Source: Tritonibacter litoralis (GTDB taxonomy: Bacteria; Pseudomonadota; Alphaproteobacteria; Rhodobacterales; Rhodobacteraceae). From it: 64,000 bases of DNA. The stretch's first letter is position 1. Each line of letters starts with the position of its first letter. The stretch is from assembly GCF_009496005.1 (NCBI RefSeq), contig NZ_WIBF01000005.1, positions 186,001-250,000 of the forward strand. Direction: 5' to 3'. Below, one piece after another: positions 19,716-27,875 of this stretch. The notes under the pieces are model-generated. The model was given only the letters and a program-made list of their open reading frames with translations, was not told the origin of the DNA and did not search any database. Made by a program: the position numbers and the translations under genes.

Positions 19716-20852
19716 TTAGCCGCCGTCAAACGCGGAAGAGACGCTGGACAGCGACCCCACCGGCGTGACCAGCAGCGAAATGGTTTTGGTCCATTGGGCG
19801 TATGGCGCCTCGGTCACATAAAGCGTGTCCTGATCGCGGATCACAAAATCCCGCGCCATGAATAGCCCGTTTGGCTCTTCAAGGTTCAAGACATAGACCA
19901 GACGCTGCGCGCCCACCAGATCACTGCGTCCCAGAACCTGATTGGCAATCTCTGCCGGTTCATTTCGCAGGACAAAAACGCCGGTCGGGTCAGACGCGGT
20001 GGAGACCAGACCGCCGACCTGGGCGATGGCCTCCAGCGCCGACAGATCGCGGCTTTCAAAGGGGACGCGGGCCTGGGCATTGGTGGCCCCCAATGCGGTA
20101 AAGGTGCGGCTGTCGGCCTCGACCAGGATTTTGTCCCCGCCGCGCAGGGCGATATCCAGCTGCGGATGTTCAAACAGATCCTGCAGCCAGATGGTGCCGG
20201 ACTGGTCGCCGCGGATCAGGGTGATCTGGGCGATCTCCGGCTCGATCGACACACCACCGGCCTGCGACAGCATGGTCGCCAATGTCCGGGTTGGGCGTTC
20301 AATCGGATAGACACCTTGGCCGTTTACAGCCCCGGTTAGCGAGACCGACGCACCATCACCCGCCAGTCGGCGCACCTGCACCTGCGGATCCGGCGTCTGG
20401 CCTTCCAACTCTTCGGTGATGGATTCACGCAGCTGTTCCGGCGTGTTGCCCGAGGCGCGCACGCGGCCAGCATAGGGCACAAAGATATAACCGGCACTGT
20501 CAACCTGGACTTCTTCCAGAGTGGTGAATTTGGTCGCCTCTGCCGCCAGAAGCCCGTCATCAACGTTTTCCCAGACCGTCAGGCCCAGCACATCGCCGGG
20601 GCGGATCACGTCGGAAGTCAGCCGTGCTGCGTTGGTGAAATGGCTAGAAAAGCCAAGCGCGGGCACAACCGCAGTGGCGCGGGTCACACGGTCATTGACC
20701 GAAACCACAAAGGCGTCACCTTCGCGTTGTACGGATCCCGCAAAAATTTGGCGTTTGTTCGGGCCGACTTTTGGCAGGCCACAAGAGGCCACAATGCCAA
20801 CGGCGGCACACAGGGCGACACCCTTCGCCCATCCAATGGATACGGATTTCAC
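19716..20852 (-). CDS. Polysaccharide export lipoprotein, Wza/SLBB family
   Basis: 378 residues. A lipoprotein signal ends at Cys24 (VASCG). It then has a Poly_export domain (GDVLGLTVWENVDDG) and two SLBB-like segments (VSLTGAVNGQGVYPIERPTRTL; LSALEAIAQVGGL). Such proteins form the outer-membrane channel for capsule or exopolysaccharide. It sits between kpsS and kpsC on the same strand, so most likely serves that capsule. No inner-membrane ABC transporter (KpsM/T) or periplasmic adaptor (KpsE) gene is nearby. Confidence 0.9.
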   Translation of the reverse strand: MKSVSIGWAKGVALCAAVGIVASCGLPKVGPNKRQIFAGSVQREGDAFVVSVNDRVTRATAVVPALGFSSHFTNAARLTSDVIRPGDVLGLTVWENVDDGLLAAEATKFTTLEEVQVDSAGYIFVPYAGRVRASGNTPEQLRESITEELEGQTPDPQVQVRRLAGDGASVSLTGAVNGQGVYPIERPTRTLATMLSQAGGVSIEPEIAQITLIRGDQSGTIWLQDLFEHPQLDIALRGGDKILVEADSRTFTALGATNAQARVPFESRDLSALEAIAQVGGLVSTASDPTGVFVLRNEPAEIANQVLGRSDLVGAQRLVYVLNLEEPNGLFMARDFVIRDQDTLYVTEAPYAQWTKTISLLVTPVGSLSSVSSAFDGG

Positions 20853-20942
20853 TGCTCGGTCTCCTGACCTGAAATTGTAACTGCCTGCGTTTTTTCTTGT
20901 AGGCTACCCAATGAGCAGAGAAAAATCCAGTCCCGCAGGTGT

Positions 20943-22238
20943 TTACGTGTCCTGGACCAGCCGTAACTGTTGCCGGGGTGCCGCTGTCCCCTGTTTCAAC
21001 GCCTCGTAAGGGTCGTCGGCCGCAAGGATCAGATCTACCACTTGGCGCAGCAACTGGCGTCGGCCAGAGCGGGAATAAAACCCGCCTGCGATCTGCGATG
21101 TCTCCAGCAGGAAGCGGCGGAAATCACGATAGGCGCGGGCATCCGGTCGGGCCGGGGTGGCAAAGAACTCGGCCAGGGGCTGTTGTGAGACAAATTCAGG
21201 TTTGTCATAGACGGCCTTGCCAAAGACCCGCAGCGGAATGCCGCGCCACAGAACCTGTTGACCAGCCGTGGAATTCACGGTGACCGCCGTGCGCGCCTCG
21301 TTCAAAAGACCCGCCAGTTTGCCGCCGCGCAGATAATGCACCCGATGCGCAATGCCATGCGTCCGTGCCAGCTGTCGCAGGATCCGGCGCAGCGGAACGC
21401 GGCCATCTTCGAGCGGGTGCGCCTTGATCACCAGGTGGTGATGGCCTGGCGCGCCTTTGGCAAACTCGGACACCACCAGCTCCAGAAAATCCGCCATCGA
21501 GGAGAAGGGCGAGTGTTTCTGAAACGAGCTGTCATGTTCCAGCTGCAACAGCGCCAGGTGATAGGGGAAACCACCGTTGCGCACCCGCCAAGTGGCGATG
21601 CGGCGATCCAAGGACTGTAGCGGCTGCAGCAAAAGGCGCTGCACATACAGTTGAAACTCTTTGGTGACCGTCAGATCGCGGTGGGGGCGGAAATTGCGAT
21701 ACCGTTGGTTCAGGAACATCACAAACCAATGATAAGCCGCGCCGTAGAACACATGCTGACGCATGTCTCCCCAATGGGACGGCGGCAGGGGCGCTTCCAT
21801 GTCAGATCGCGCCAGCGCTTCTTGCATCTCAGGTAGGGTCAGATCCATCAGTGGGGAATGCCCATTTGCGCCGCCGCGCTCATAGCTGACCCAATAGGGG
21901 CGCAGATACCCTTCCTCAAACACATGGATCTGGACACCGCGCGCCTTGGCAATCTCAACCGCTTGGGCGTGAATGGGGCGGGTGTCGCCATAAAGGACGA
22001 TATCGGTAATCTGATGCTGATCCAGCAGTCCCGCAAAGGTGTCCGGCCAGGCATCGATTGTTTGGGTAAAGGGGATGTAGCTTTTGCGATTGGGCCAGAA
22101 CGCCTGATCGCCCGCGTTAAACCCCACCCGCCAGACGGTGCAGCCTGCATGCCCCAGCATCTTGGCCAGTCGGGCAAAGAACGGACCATGTGGCCCTTGC
22201 AGAAACAGGAAATGGCGCGAAGCGGGGGCGTGGGTCAT
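20943..22238 (-). CDS. kpsS: KpsS-like capsule polysaccharide Kdo transferase
   Basis: 431 residues. The partner of KpsC in making the poly-Kdo linker. Typical features are the N-terminal FLFLQGPHGPFFARLA, the FEEGYLRPYWVSYERGG block near 110-130 and HLVIKAHPLEDGR near 285. The frame is open upstream to 22484, but ATG 22238 gives the family N-terminus (MTHAPASRHFLFLQGP). First of the leftward capsule trio, 90 bases before the export-lipoprotein gene. Confidence 0.88.
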   Translation of the reverse strand: MTHAPASRHFLFLQGPHGPFFARLAKMLGHAGCTVWRVGFNAGDQAFWPNRKSYIPFTQTIDAWPDTFAGLLDQHQITDIVLYGDTRPIHAQAVEIAKARGVQIHVFEEGYLRPYWVSYERGGANGHSPLMDLTLPEMQEALARSDMEAPLPPSHWGDMRQHVFYGAAYHWFVMFLNQRYRNFRPHRDLTVTKEFQLYVQRLLLQPLQSLDRRIATWRVRNGGFPYHLALLQLEHDSSFQKHSPFSSMADFLELVVSEFAKGAPGHHHLVIKAHPLEDGRVPLRRILRQLARTHGIAHRVHYLRGGKLAGLLNEARTAVTVNSTAGQQVLWRGIPLRVFGKAVYDKPEFVSQQPLAEFFATPARPDARAYRDFRRFLLETSQIAGGFYSRSGRRQLLRQVVDLILAADDPYEALKQGTAAPRQQLRLVQDT

Positions 22239-22427
22239 AGCAGGGCAATCATATGTGGGGCGGTCTTTGATATTGGTTAACGCTTTTAAGTAAATTCTCA
22301 GTGCGGCGAAACTGTGACCTTTTTTCACCGGGGGCAGGGCTTGGGCCGTGGGCTGATAATATGGCTTGCATCGGCTCAGGCTTCCCGCCAGCTTTGCGGA
22401 AACAAACGGGGAACAAACGGGGCTGCT

Positions 22428-23585
22428 ATGACGCAATTGAGGATCGACAATGCAACGGCGCGCGCTCTGTGGCTGACGTCCCATGGTCTGGCTTCTGCGC
22501 CCACGGGGCCGCTGGACACGATCGGGGTCATTCGCGATCTGGGCTTTGTGCAGCTGGACACCATTCAGGTGGTGTCACGGGCCCATCACCATATCCTGTG
22601 GAGCCGCAACCAGAATTACCGCGAGCATATGTTAGAGCCACTGCTGCGCGAAAAACGTCAGGTGTTTGAACATTATACCCATGATGCCTCGGTTCTGCCG
22701 ATGGAATTTCTGCCCATGTGGCAACGTCAGTTCCGTCGCAAAAAAGCCGAGGTCGGCCGGTCAAACTGGTTTGGCAAACATCTTGACCCGGATCTGATCG
22801 CCCATGTCATCCAGCGCATCCGCAACGAGGGCGCGCTGTCGACCCATGATTTTGAGACCAAGGTCAAAGGTGAAAAACAAATGTGGTCGCGCCCGCCGCA
22901 TAAAATGGTGCTGGACTATCTTTGGTATGCGGGTGAGCTGGCGACCTCACATCGCGAGGGTTTTACAAAATTCTATGATCTGGCTGACCGCGTCTTTCCC
23001 CAGGATCAACCAGAGATGAACGATCAGGCGCAGATCACCGCGCTGTGCCAGAGTGCGCTGGCCCGGCTCGGCTTTGGCACATTGGGAGAGATTCGCAAAT
23101 TCTGGGAGGCCTGTGACGTGGCTGAGGTCAAAGCCTGGGCGCAAACAGCCGATCTGGTCGCGGCTGAGGTGCAGGGCGCCGATGGCAGTTGGAGCGCAAC
23201 CTGGGCCACCCCAGACATCGAAACCCGTATTGCCGGGTTGAAGCAACCCACATCGCGGCTGCGCATTTTGAACCCATTTGATCCGGCAATACGGGACCGT
23301 GTGCGGCTCGCTCGGCTGTTCGGCTTTGACTACACCGTGGAAATGTTTGTCCCCGCCGCCAAGCGCCAATGGGGCTATTATGTCTTTCCGCTGTTGGAAG
23401 GCAGCCGTTTTGTAGGGCGGATCGAGGCCAAAGGTGACCGCAAACGCGGGACGCTGACATTGACCAACTTTTGGACCGAAAGCGATCGGCTGCGCACCGA
23501 CAAGCGCAAGGTGAAACTGGAGGCTGAGCTGCAGCGGCTTGCCAAATTGGCGGGGCTGGAACAAGTGGTCTGGGCGGCGGTGTGA
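22428..23585 (+). CDS. YcaQ/AlkX-type DNA glycosylase (HTH_42 winged-helix family)
   Basis: 385 residues. The family unhooks interstrand crosslinks and removes alkylated purines through tandem winged helices. The catalytic QxD form of the motif is seen as QLD (42-44) in FVQLDTIQVVSRAHHHILWSR; QxD marks the YcaQ/AlkX branch, as opposed to QxQ in AlkZ. The C-terminal LFGFDYTVEMFVPAAKRQWGYYV block is also typical. ATG 22428 is chosen over 22314 by homology of the N-terminus. It is divergent from kpsS and probably an independent gene. Confidence 0.87.
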   Translation: MTQLRIDNATARALWLTSHGLASAPTGPLDTIGVIRDLGFVQLDTIQVVSRAHHHILWSRNQNYREHMLEPLLREKRQVFEHYTHDASVLPMEFLPMWQRQFRRKKAEVGRSNWFGKHLDPDLIAHVIQRIRNEGALSTHDFETKVKGEKQMWSRPPHKMVLDYLWYAGELATSHREGFTKFYDLADRVFPQDQPEMNDQAQITALCQSALARLGFGTLGEIRKFWEACDVAEVKAWAQTADLVAAEVQGADGSWSATWATPDIETRIAGLKQPTSRLRILNPFDPAIRDRVRLARLFGFDYTVEMFVPAAKRQWGYYVFPLLEGSRFVGRIEAKGDRKRGTLTLTNFWTESDRLRTDKRKVKLEAELQRLAKLAGLEQVVWAAV

Positions 23586-23690
23586 CTTTGCGCAAATCTG
23601 GGTGCGTTGACCCCCTTGCCGCCTGATCGTCAAGGCATTACCTCTGAGAGTAACACCACAGGAGCCGCGCGGCACAGGAGATTATTTCAG

Positions 23691-24278
23691 ATGTTTACAG
23701 GCATTATCACCGATGTAGGGGTCATCACCGAGCTGGAACAAGCCGGGGACCTGCGCGCGCGGATCCAGACGTCTTATGACACCGCTGGCATCGACATGGG
23801 GGCGTCGATTGCCTCAAACGGGGTCTGCCTGACTGTGGTCGCGCTAGGTGAAGATTGGTATGATGTCCAGATCTCAGCCGAAAGCGTGGGCAAGACTAAT
23901 ATCGGTGACTGGCAGGTGGGCAGCCGTTTGAATCTGGAGCGTGCCTTGAAGGTCGGTGACGAGCTGGGCGGCCATATCGTGTCGGGTCATGTTGATGGCG
24001 TGGCGGAGATTGTGGCGATGCAGGACGAGGGCGACAGCACCCGCGTCACCCTGCGCGCGCCTGAAGCACTGGCAAAGTTTATCGCGCCCAAAGGCTCTGT
24101 GGCGCTGAACGGCACCTCGCTCACAGTGAACGAAGTGGAGGGCTGCGACTTTGGCATCAACTTTATCCCGCATACCAAGGAGGTCACGATCTGGGGCGAC
24201 GCCAAAGTCGGTGATCGCATCAATCTAGAGATCGACACATTGGCGCGATACGTCGCACGCCTGGGTGAGTTCAAGTGA
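23691..24278 (+). CDS. ribE: Riboflavin synthase, alpha-type
   Basis: 195 residues. Dismutates two lumazines to riboflavin. It begins with the invariant MFTGIITDVG and shows the duplicated barrel: MGASIASNGVCLTVV and GHIVSGHVDGVA in the first half, SVALNGTSLTVNEVEG in the second. ATG 23691 is the clear start. Its stop overlaps the GTG of the next gene (GTGA), so the unknown gene at 24275 is translationally coupled. I found no FMN riboswitch in the 105 bases upstream. Confidence 0.95.
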   Translation: MFTGIITDVGVITELEQAGDLRARIQTSYDTAGIDMGASIASNGVCLTVVALGEDWYDVQISAESVGKTNIGDWQVGSRLNLERALKVGDELGGHIVSGHVDGVAEIVAMQDEGDSTRVTLRAPEALAKFIAPKGSVALNGTSLTVNEVEGCDFGINFIPHTKEVTIWGDAKVGDRINLEIDTLARYVARLGEFK

Positions 24279-24850
24279 GCCGGGCGGGCATCGGCCACAA
24301 TCAAGGGCCATCCATGGACGGGGGCCACCGCTGGCGCACTCATCAATGGCGCTCCGCCCAACGGCAGCTGATGCGCAAGACCATCCCGCTGATGGTGGTC
24401 AAGATGCGGATGAAACGTGCCGCTGAACTGGGCATGGATTACAAGACCTATGCCAGTATTCGCCAGGCCTCGGGGCAGGATATTCTGGCGCTGATGTTTT
24501 CGTCCAACGCGCTCAGGATTATCGGGCAGGGGGCCAAGATGCCCGATGCCGAGACCCGCGCGTTGGATGCCGTGCGCGCGGCGCAGAAATTGACCCTAGT
24601 CCATGCGCCAAACACGCCGGACGGGGTTCTGTCGGCCAATCCGGTGCTGGATGCAGCAGATGTGGCGCCTAAGTTCAACGAGAGCTGGAGTGCCATGCGA
24701 GACCGTGTGTCGGGGCTGATCCAATCGCAGAAATTGCCGGGCAATACGGTTCTGGTGATCGGCGATGCGCCAATGGAGCGCGATTGGAGCACCGCTGGGC
24801 GCGCGGCAGGCTATCTGCCTGCATCAGAGTACTTCCGCGCCGGAGCCTGA
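24275..24850 (+). CDS. Uncharacterised protein coupled to ribE
   Basis: 191 residues. It opens MSRAGIGHNQGPSMDGG; the GIGHNQGP motif recurs at the N-terminus of many small alphaproteobacterial proteins. A basic segment (residues ~20-50: WRSAQRQLMRKTIPLMVVKMRMKRA) follows, then a helical domain and a Rossmann-like end (NTVLVIGDAPMERDW). GTG 24275 overlaps the ribE stop. The reading frame and coupling make it a real gene; function is unknown, and a link to flavin metabolism is only inferred from position. Confidence 0.7.
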   Translation: MSRAGIGHNQGPSMDGGHRWRTHQWRSAQRQLMRKTIPLMVVKMRMKRAAELGMDYKTYASIRQASGQDILALMFSSNALRIIGQGAKMPDAETRALDAVRAAQKLTLVHAPNTPDGVLSANPVLDAADVAPKFNESWSAMRDRVSGLIQSQKLPGNTVLVIGDAPMERDWSTAGRAAGYLPASEYFRAGA

Positions 24851-24876
24851 AAAAGGGCAAGGTGCTCCCGCGCCTT

Positions 24877-24939
24877 GGCCCGGCATCACAGATGCCCGGC
24901 CAGAAGCCTTGGGCGTGGCAGATCGCTGTCGCGATCTGC
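24877..24939. repeat. Two adjacent hairpins between 24275-24850 and the cupin gene
   Basis: Hairpin 1: GGCCCGGCATC / GATGCCCGGCC (24877-24901), 10 of 11 pairs. Hairpin 2: GCAGATCGC / GCGATCTGC (24918-24939), nine perfect pairs with a 4-base loop. No T-run follows, so neither is a classical terminator. Confidence 0.55.
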
Positions 24940-24978
24940 GGTTGCGATGGACACAGTTAGGTTTTTGGGAGATTTCAG

Positions 24979-25335
24979 ATGAAAACGATCAACCTCGTCG
25001 ACAAGTTGGCGCAATTTTCCAGTCATTGGGATCCGCATGTGGTGGCGGACTATAACAACAACGACGTGATGGTGGTGAAATTTCAGGGTGAATATCCGTT
25101 TCACCAACATGCGGACACCGACGATTTCTTTCTGGTTCTCGAAGGGGAAATGGAAATGGATATCGAAGGCGAGCCACCGCGCGTTGTAAAGGCAGGAGAG
25201 ATGTTTGTTGTTCCCAAAGGTGTTGTGCATCGCCCCCGCGCGCCAAAAGAGGTGAAGGTTCTGCTGATCGAACCAAAAGGGGAGCCGAATTCAGGTGACA
25301 GCGATCGCCAGCCGGCGCCCAAACCACGAATTTGA
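24979..25335 (+). CDS. Cupin-domain protein
   Basis: 118 residues, a single cupin barrel. Metal-type ligands are seen as His42 and His44 (YPFHQHADTDDFF) and His84 (PKGVVHRP). The EGEMEMDIEG and AGEMFVVPKG strands are typical. Substrate unknown. GGGAG just before ATG 24979 sets the start. It is in line with the riboflavin genes but separated from ribBX by about 210 bases. Confidence 0.85.
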   Translation: MKTINLVDKLAQFSSHWDPHVVADYNNNDVMVVKFQGEYPFHQHADTDDFFLVLEGEMEMDIEGEPPRVVKAGEMFVVPKGVVHRPRAPKEVKVLLIEPKGEPNSGDSDRQPAPKPRI

Positions 25336-25545
25336 ATGCTGCGCCACGGCTCAAAATCGCCGGAACTCTTTGACACATAAAATCTTCAACAATTTTGGCT
25401 ATGGGCGCTGTAAACAACGGTGGCCGCAGCGTGTTGGCTTTGCGACTTGGGGTGGTAAATGCCTGTGGGGTGGTCTATCCCTTTTGTCAGCAGAAGGCCC
25501 CCGCCGATGCGCGTCCGGGTCCCCCCAAAACATAGAGACTGCGCC

Positions 25546-26667
25546 ATGAGTTATGCAACGCCCGGCCCAATTGAGGCAAAGTTGAAAGACGCTATCAGCC
25601 CGATTGAAGAGATCATTGAAGCCGCCCGCAATGGTGAGATGTATATCCTTGTCGACCACGAGGACCGTGAGAACGAAGGCGACCTGATTATCGCAGGCGA
25701 ATTCGCGGATGCGGATGCGATCAACTTTATGGCGACCCACGGACGTGGGCTGATCTGCCTTCCGATGACCGCAGAACGCATTGATGCTCTGGGATTGCCA
25801 TTGATGGCGGTCAACAATTCCTCGCGCCATGAAACCGCCTTTACTGTCTCGATCGAGGCTCGCGAAGGCGTTTCCACCGGGATTTCGGCCGCGGATCGTG
25901 CGTTGACCGTGGCTACGGCAATCAATGAACAAAACACAATGGCGACCCTGGCGACGCCGGGTCATGTCTTTCCGCTGCGGGCAAAAACAGGTGGGGTTCT
26001 GGTGCGCGCAGGCCATACAGAGGCCGCCGTAGATGTGTCCCGCCTGGCCGGTTTGAACCCCTCGGCGGTGATTTGCGAGATCATGAACGACGATGGCACC
26101 ATGGCGCGCCTGCCGGAAATGGTCGATTTTGCGGCCAAGCACAATATGAAGATCGGCACCATTTCCGACCTTATCGCCTATCGCTCGCGCAATGATAATC
26201 TGGTGGTGGAAACCAGTCGCTCAATCGTGACGTCCGAAATCGGCGGTGACTGGGAAATGCGACTGTTTACCGACCAGATCCACGGCATCGAACATGTGGT
26301 GCTGATCAAGGGTGACATCACCACTCCGGACCCGGTTCTGGTGCGCACTCATGCGCTGCACGAAGCATCCGACCTGTTGGGACTGGGGCCCAAACCGGCG
26401 GGCGAATTACAAACTGCAATGCAGAAAATCGCTGACGAAGGCCGTGGCGTCGTGTGCCTGTTCCGTGCGCCCCACAACGCGCTTTATGCCGCCGATGAAG
26501 ATGGGCCTCGTATCATTAAGGAAACCGGAATGGGGGCACAAATCCTGTCGGGTCTTGGTCTGAAAGAGCTCATTTTGCTCACGGATTCGCCCAAAACAAC
26601 CTATCTTGGTCTGGACGCTTTTGATCTGACTATCGTGGGTAATCGCCCGATTATGAAGGACGCCTGA
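25546..26667 (+). CDS. ribB: 3,4-dihydroxy-2-butanone-4-phosphate synthase with degenerate RibA half (RibBX type)
   Basis: 373 residues. The N-terminal ~210 residues are a complete DHBP synthase (VDHEDRENEGDLIIAGE, THGRGLICLPM, TPGHVFPLRA, AGHTEAAVD), which makes the four-carbon unit of riboflavin from ribulose 5-phosphate. The rest resembles GTP cyclohydrolase II, but where active RibA has three zinc cysteines this reads RTHALHEASDLLGLG ... PKPAGEL; none is present. It therefore should not open GTP, and a separate ribA is expected elsewhere. ATG 25546 fits the domain start. Followed 1 base later by ribH. Confidence 0.92.
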   Translation: MSYATPGPIEAKLKDAISPIEEIIEAARNGEMYILVDHEDRENEGDLIIAGEFADADAINFMATHGRGLICLPMTAERIDALGLPLMAVNNSSRHETAFTVSIEAREGVSTGISAADRALTVATAINEQNTMATLATPGHVFPLRAKTGGVLVRAGHTEAAVDVSRLAGLNPSAVICEIMNDDGTMARLPEMVDFAAKHNMKIGTISDLIAYRSRNDNLVVETSRSIVTSEIGGDWEMRLFTDQIHGIEHVVLIKGDITTPDPVLVRTHALHEASDLLGLGPKPAGELQTAMQKIADEGRGVVCLFRAPHNALYAADEDGPRIIKETGMGAQILSGLGLKELILLTDSPKTTYLGLDAFDLTIVGNRPIMKDA

Positions 26668-26668
26668 T

Positions 26669-27220
26669 ATGGCCGGACATGAACAACATTATATTCTGCC
26701 GCGCGCCGAATTCGACAAGCCGGTGAAGATCGCCATTGTGGTGTCGCCTTACTACAAGGATATCGCCGACAATCTGGTTGCGGGCGCTGCAGCTGAGATT
26801 GAGGCCGTTGGAGGCACATTCGAAGTGATCGAGATGCCGGGCGCGCTGGAAATCCCGACCGCTATTGCAATTACCGATAGGCGGTCGAACTTTGACGGCT
26901 ATGTCGCCTTGGGCTGTGTGATCCGGGGGGAGACCACCCATTATGAGACCGTCTGTAATGACAGCTCCCGTGCGATCCAGCTTTTGGGTCTGCAGGGGCT
27001 GTGCATCGGCAATGGGATCCTCACGGTGGAAAATCGCACCCAGGCTGAGGTGCGCGCGAACCCGGCGGATCAGAATAAAGGTGGTGGCGCGGCTGCTGCG
27101 GCCTTGCATCTCATTGCACTCACGCGTAAGTGGGGCGCCCAGACCAAGGGTGTCGGCTTCAAGGCGCCCTCAGAGGCCATCAAGCTGGCCGGCGCAGATA
27201 ATGGATCCACAACCGCATGA
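26669..27220 (+). CDS. ribH: 6,7-dimethyl-8-ribityllumazine synthase
   Basis: 183 residues. Condenses the pyrimidine and four-carbon precursors to lumazine. Recognisable segments are KIAIVVSPYYKDIADNL, PGALEIPTAI, LGCVIRGETTHYETVCND (with the catalytic His) and GILTVENRTQAEVRA. The start ATG is one base after the ribB stop and the stop overlaps the nusB start (ATGA), so ribB-ribH-nusB form a tight operon. Confidence 0.96.
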   Translation: MAGHEQHYILPRAEFDKPVKIAIVVSPYYKDIADNLVAGAAAEIEAVGGTFEVIEMPGALEIPTAIAITDRRSNFDGYVALGCVIRGETTHYETVCNDSSRAIQLLGLQGLCIGNGILTVENRTQAEVRANPADQNKGGGAAAAALHLIALTRKWGAQTKGVGFKAPSEAIKLAGADNGSTTA

Positions 27221-27714
27221 CCGATCAGAACTCCACCGGCGAGACCGCCAAGCCCAAGAAGGCTGACAAACACCAGATGCGCTCGGCTGCACGGCTTTAT
27301 GCGGTGCAGGCGTTGTTTCAGATGGAGCAGAGCGATCAGAGCTTTGACAAGGTGATTGTGGAGTTCGAAGACCACCGTTTTGGTGCGGTCTATGAAGGTG
27401 ATGAGTTGGCCGAAGGTGATACCAAACTGTTTCGCGCGCTGGTCAAGGATGCTGTGAACAATCAGGCCAAAGTCGACCAGATGACAGACCGTGCCTTGGT
27501 GGCAAAATGGCCAATCGACCGGATCGACCCTACCTTACGCGCCCTGTTCCGGGCTGCGGGTGCCGAGCTGGTGGTGGGCAAGACCCCGCCCAAAGTGGTG
27601 ATTGTGGAATTTGTCGACATTGCGCGCGCCTTCTTCCCTGAAGGCAAGGAACCCAAATTTGTTAACGCCGTCCTGGACCATATGGCCCGTGAGGCGCGCC
27701 CCGAAGCGTTCTGA
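27217..27714 (+). CDS. nusB: Transcription antitermination factor NusB
   Basis: 165 residues, all-helical, with the family motifs RSAARLYAVQALFQME and VDIARAFFPEGKEPKFVNAVLD. With NusE/S10 it binds the boxA of rRNA leaders. A four-base overlap with ribH shows coupling, the usual ribH-nusB arrangement. A strong terminator follows. Confidence 0.95.
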   Translation: MTDQNSTGETAKPKKADKHQMRSAARLYAVQALFQMEQSDQSFDKVIVEFEDHRFGAVYEGDELAEGDTKLFRALVKDAVNNQAKVDQMTDRALVAKWPIDRIDPTLRALFRAAGAELVVGKTPPKVVIVEFVDIARAFFPEGKEPKFVNAVLDHMAREARPEAF

Positions 27715-27740
27715 TCCAGCAGGGACAGCACAAAACAGAG

Positions 27741-27767
27741 ACGCGCCCAACCGGGCGCGTTTTTTTG
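27741..27767 (+). terminator. Intrinsic terminator of the riboflavin/nusB operon
   Basis: ACGCGCCC-aacc-GGGCGCGT followed by a run of T. Confidence 0.88.
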
Positions 27768-27790
27768 TGCGTTGCTCCAGGGAATGCCGA

Positions 27791-27827
27791 CAAAAACAAC
27801 GGCGCACCTGAGGATTAGATGCGCCGT
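27791..27827 (-). terminator. Intrinsic terminator after the gamma-butyrobetaine hydroxylase-like gene
   Basis: On the minus strand ACGGCGCA pairs with TGCGCCGT (8 bp), then TGTTTTTG. Confidence 0.75.
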
Positions 27828-27875
27828 CGGATCAATGCTCATTCTCAGGCTCTGAAACACCTGAATCCTGTTGGC

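Noticed and set aside
23586-25545. FMN riboswitch before ribE or ribB
   Set aside because: No conserved AGGGTGAAATTCCC-type core seen in either upstream region.
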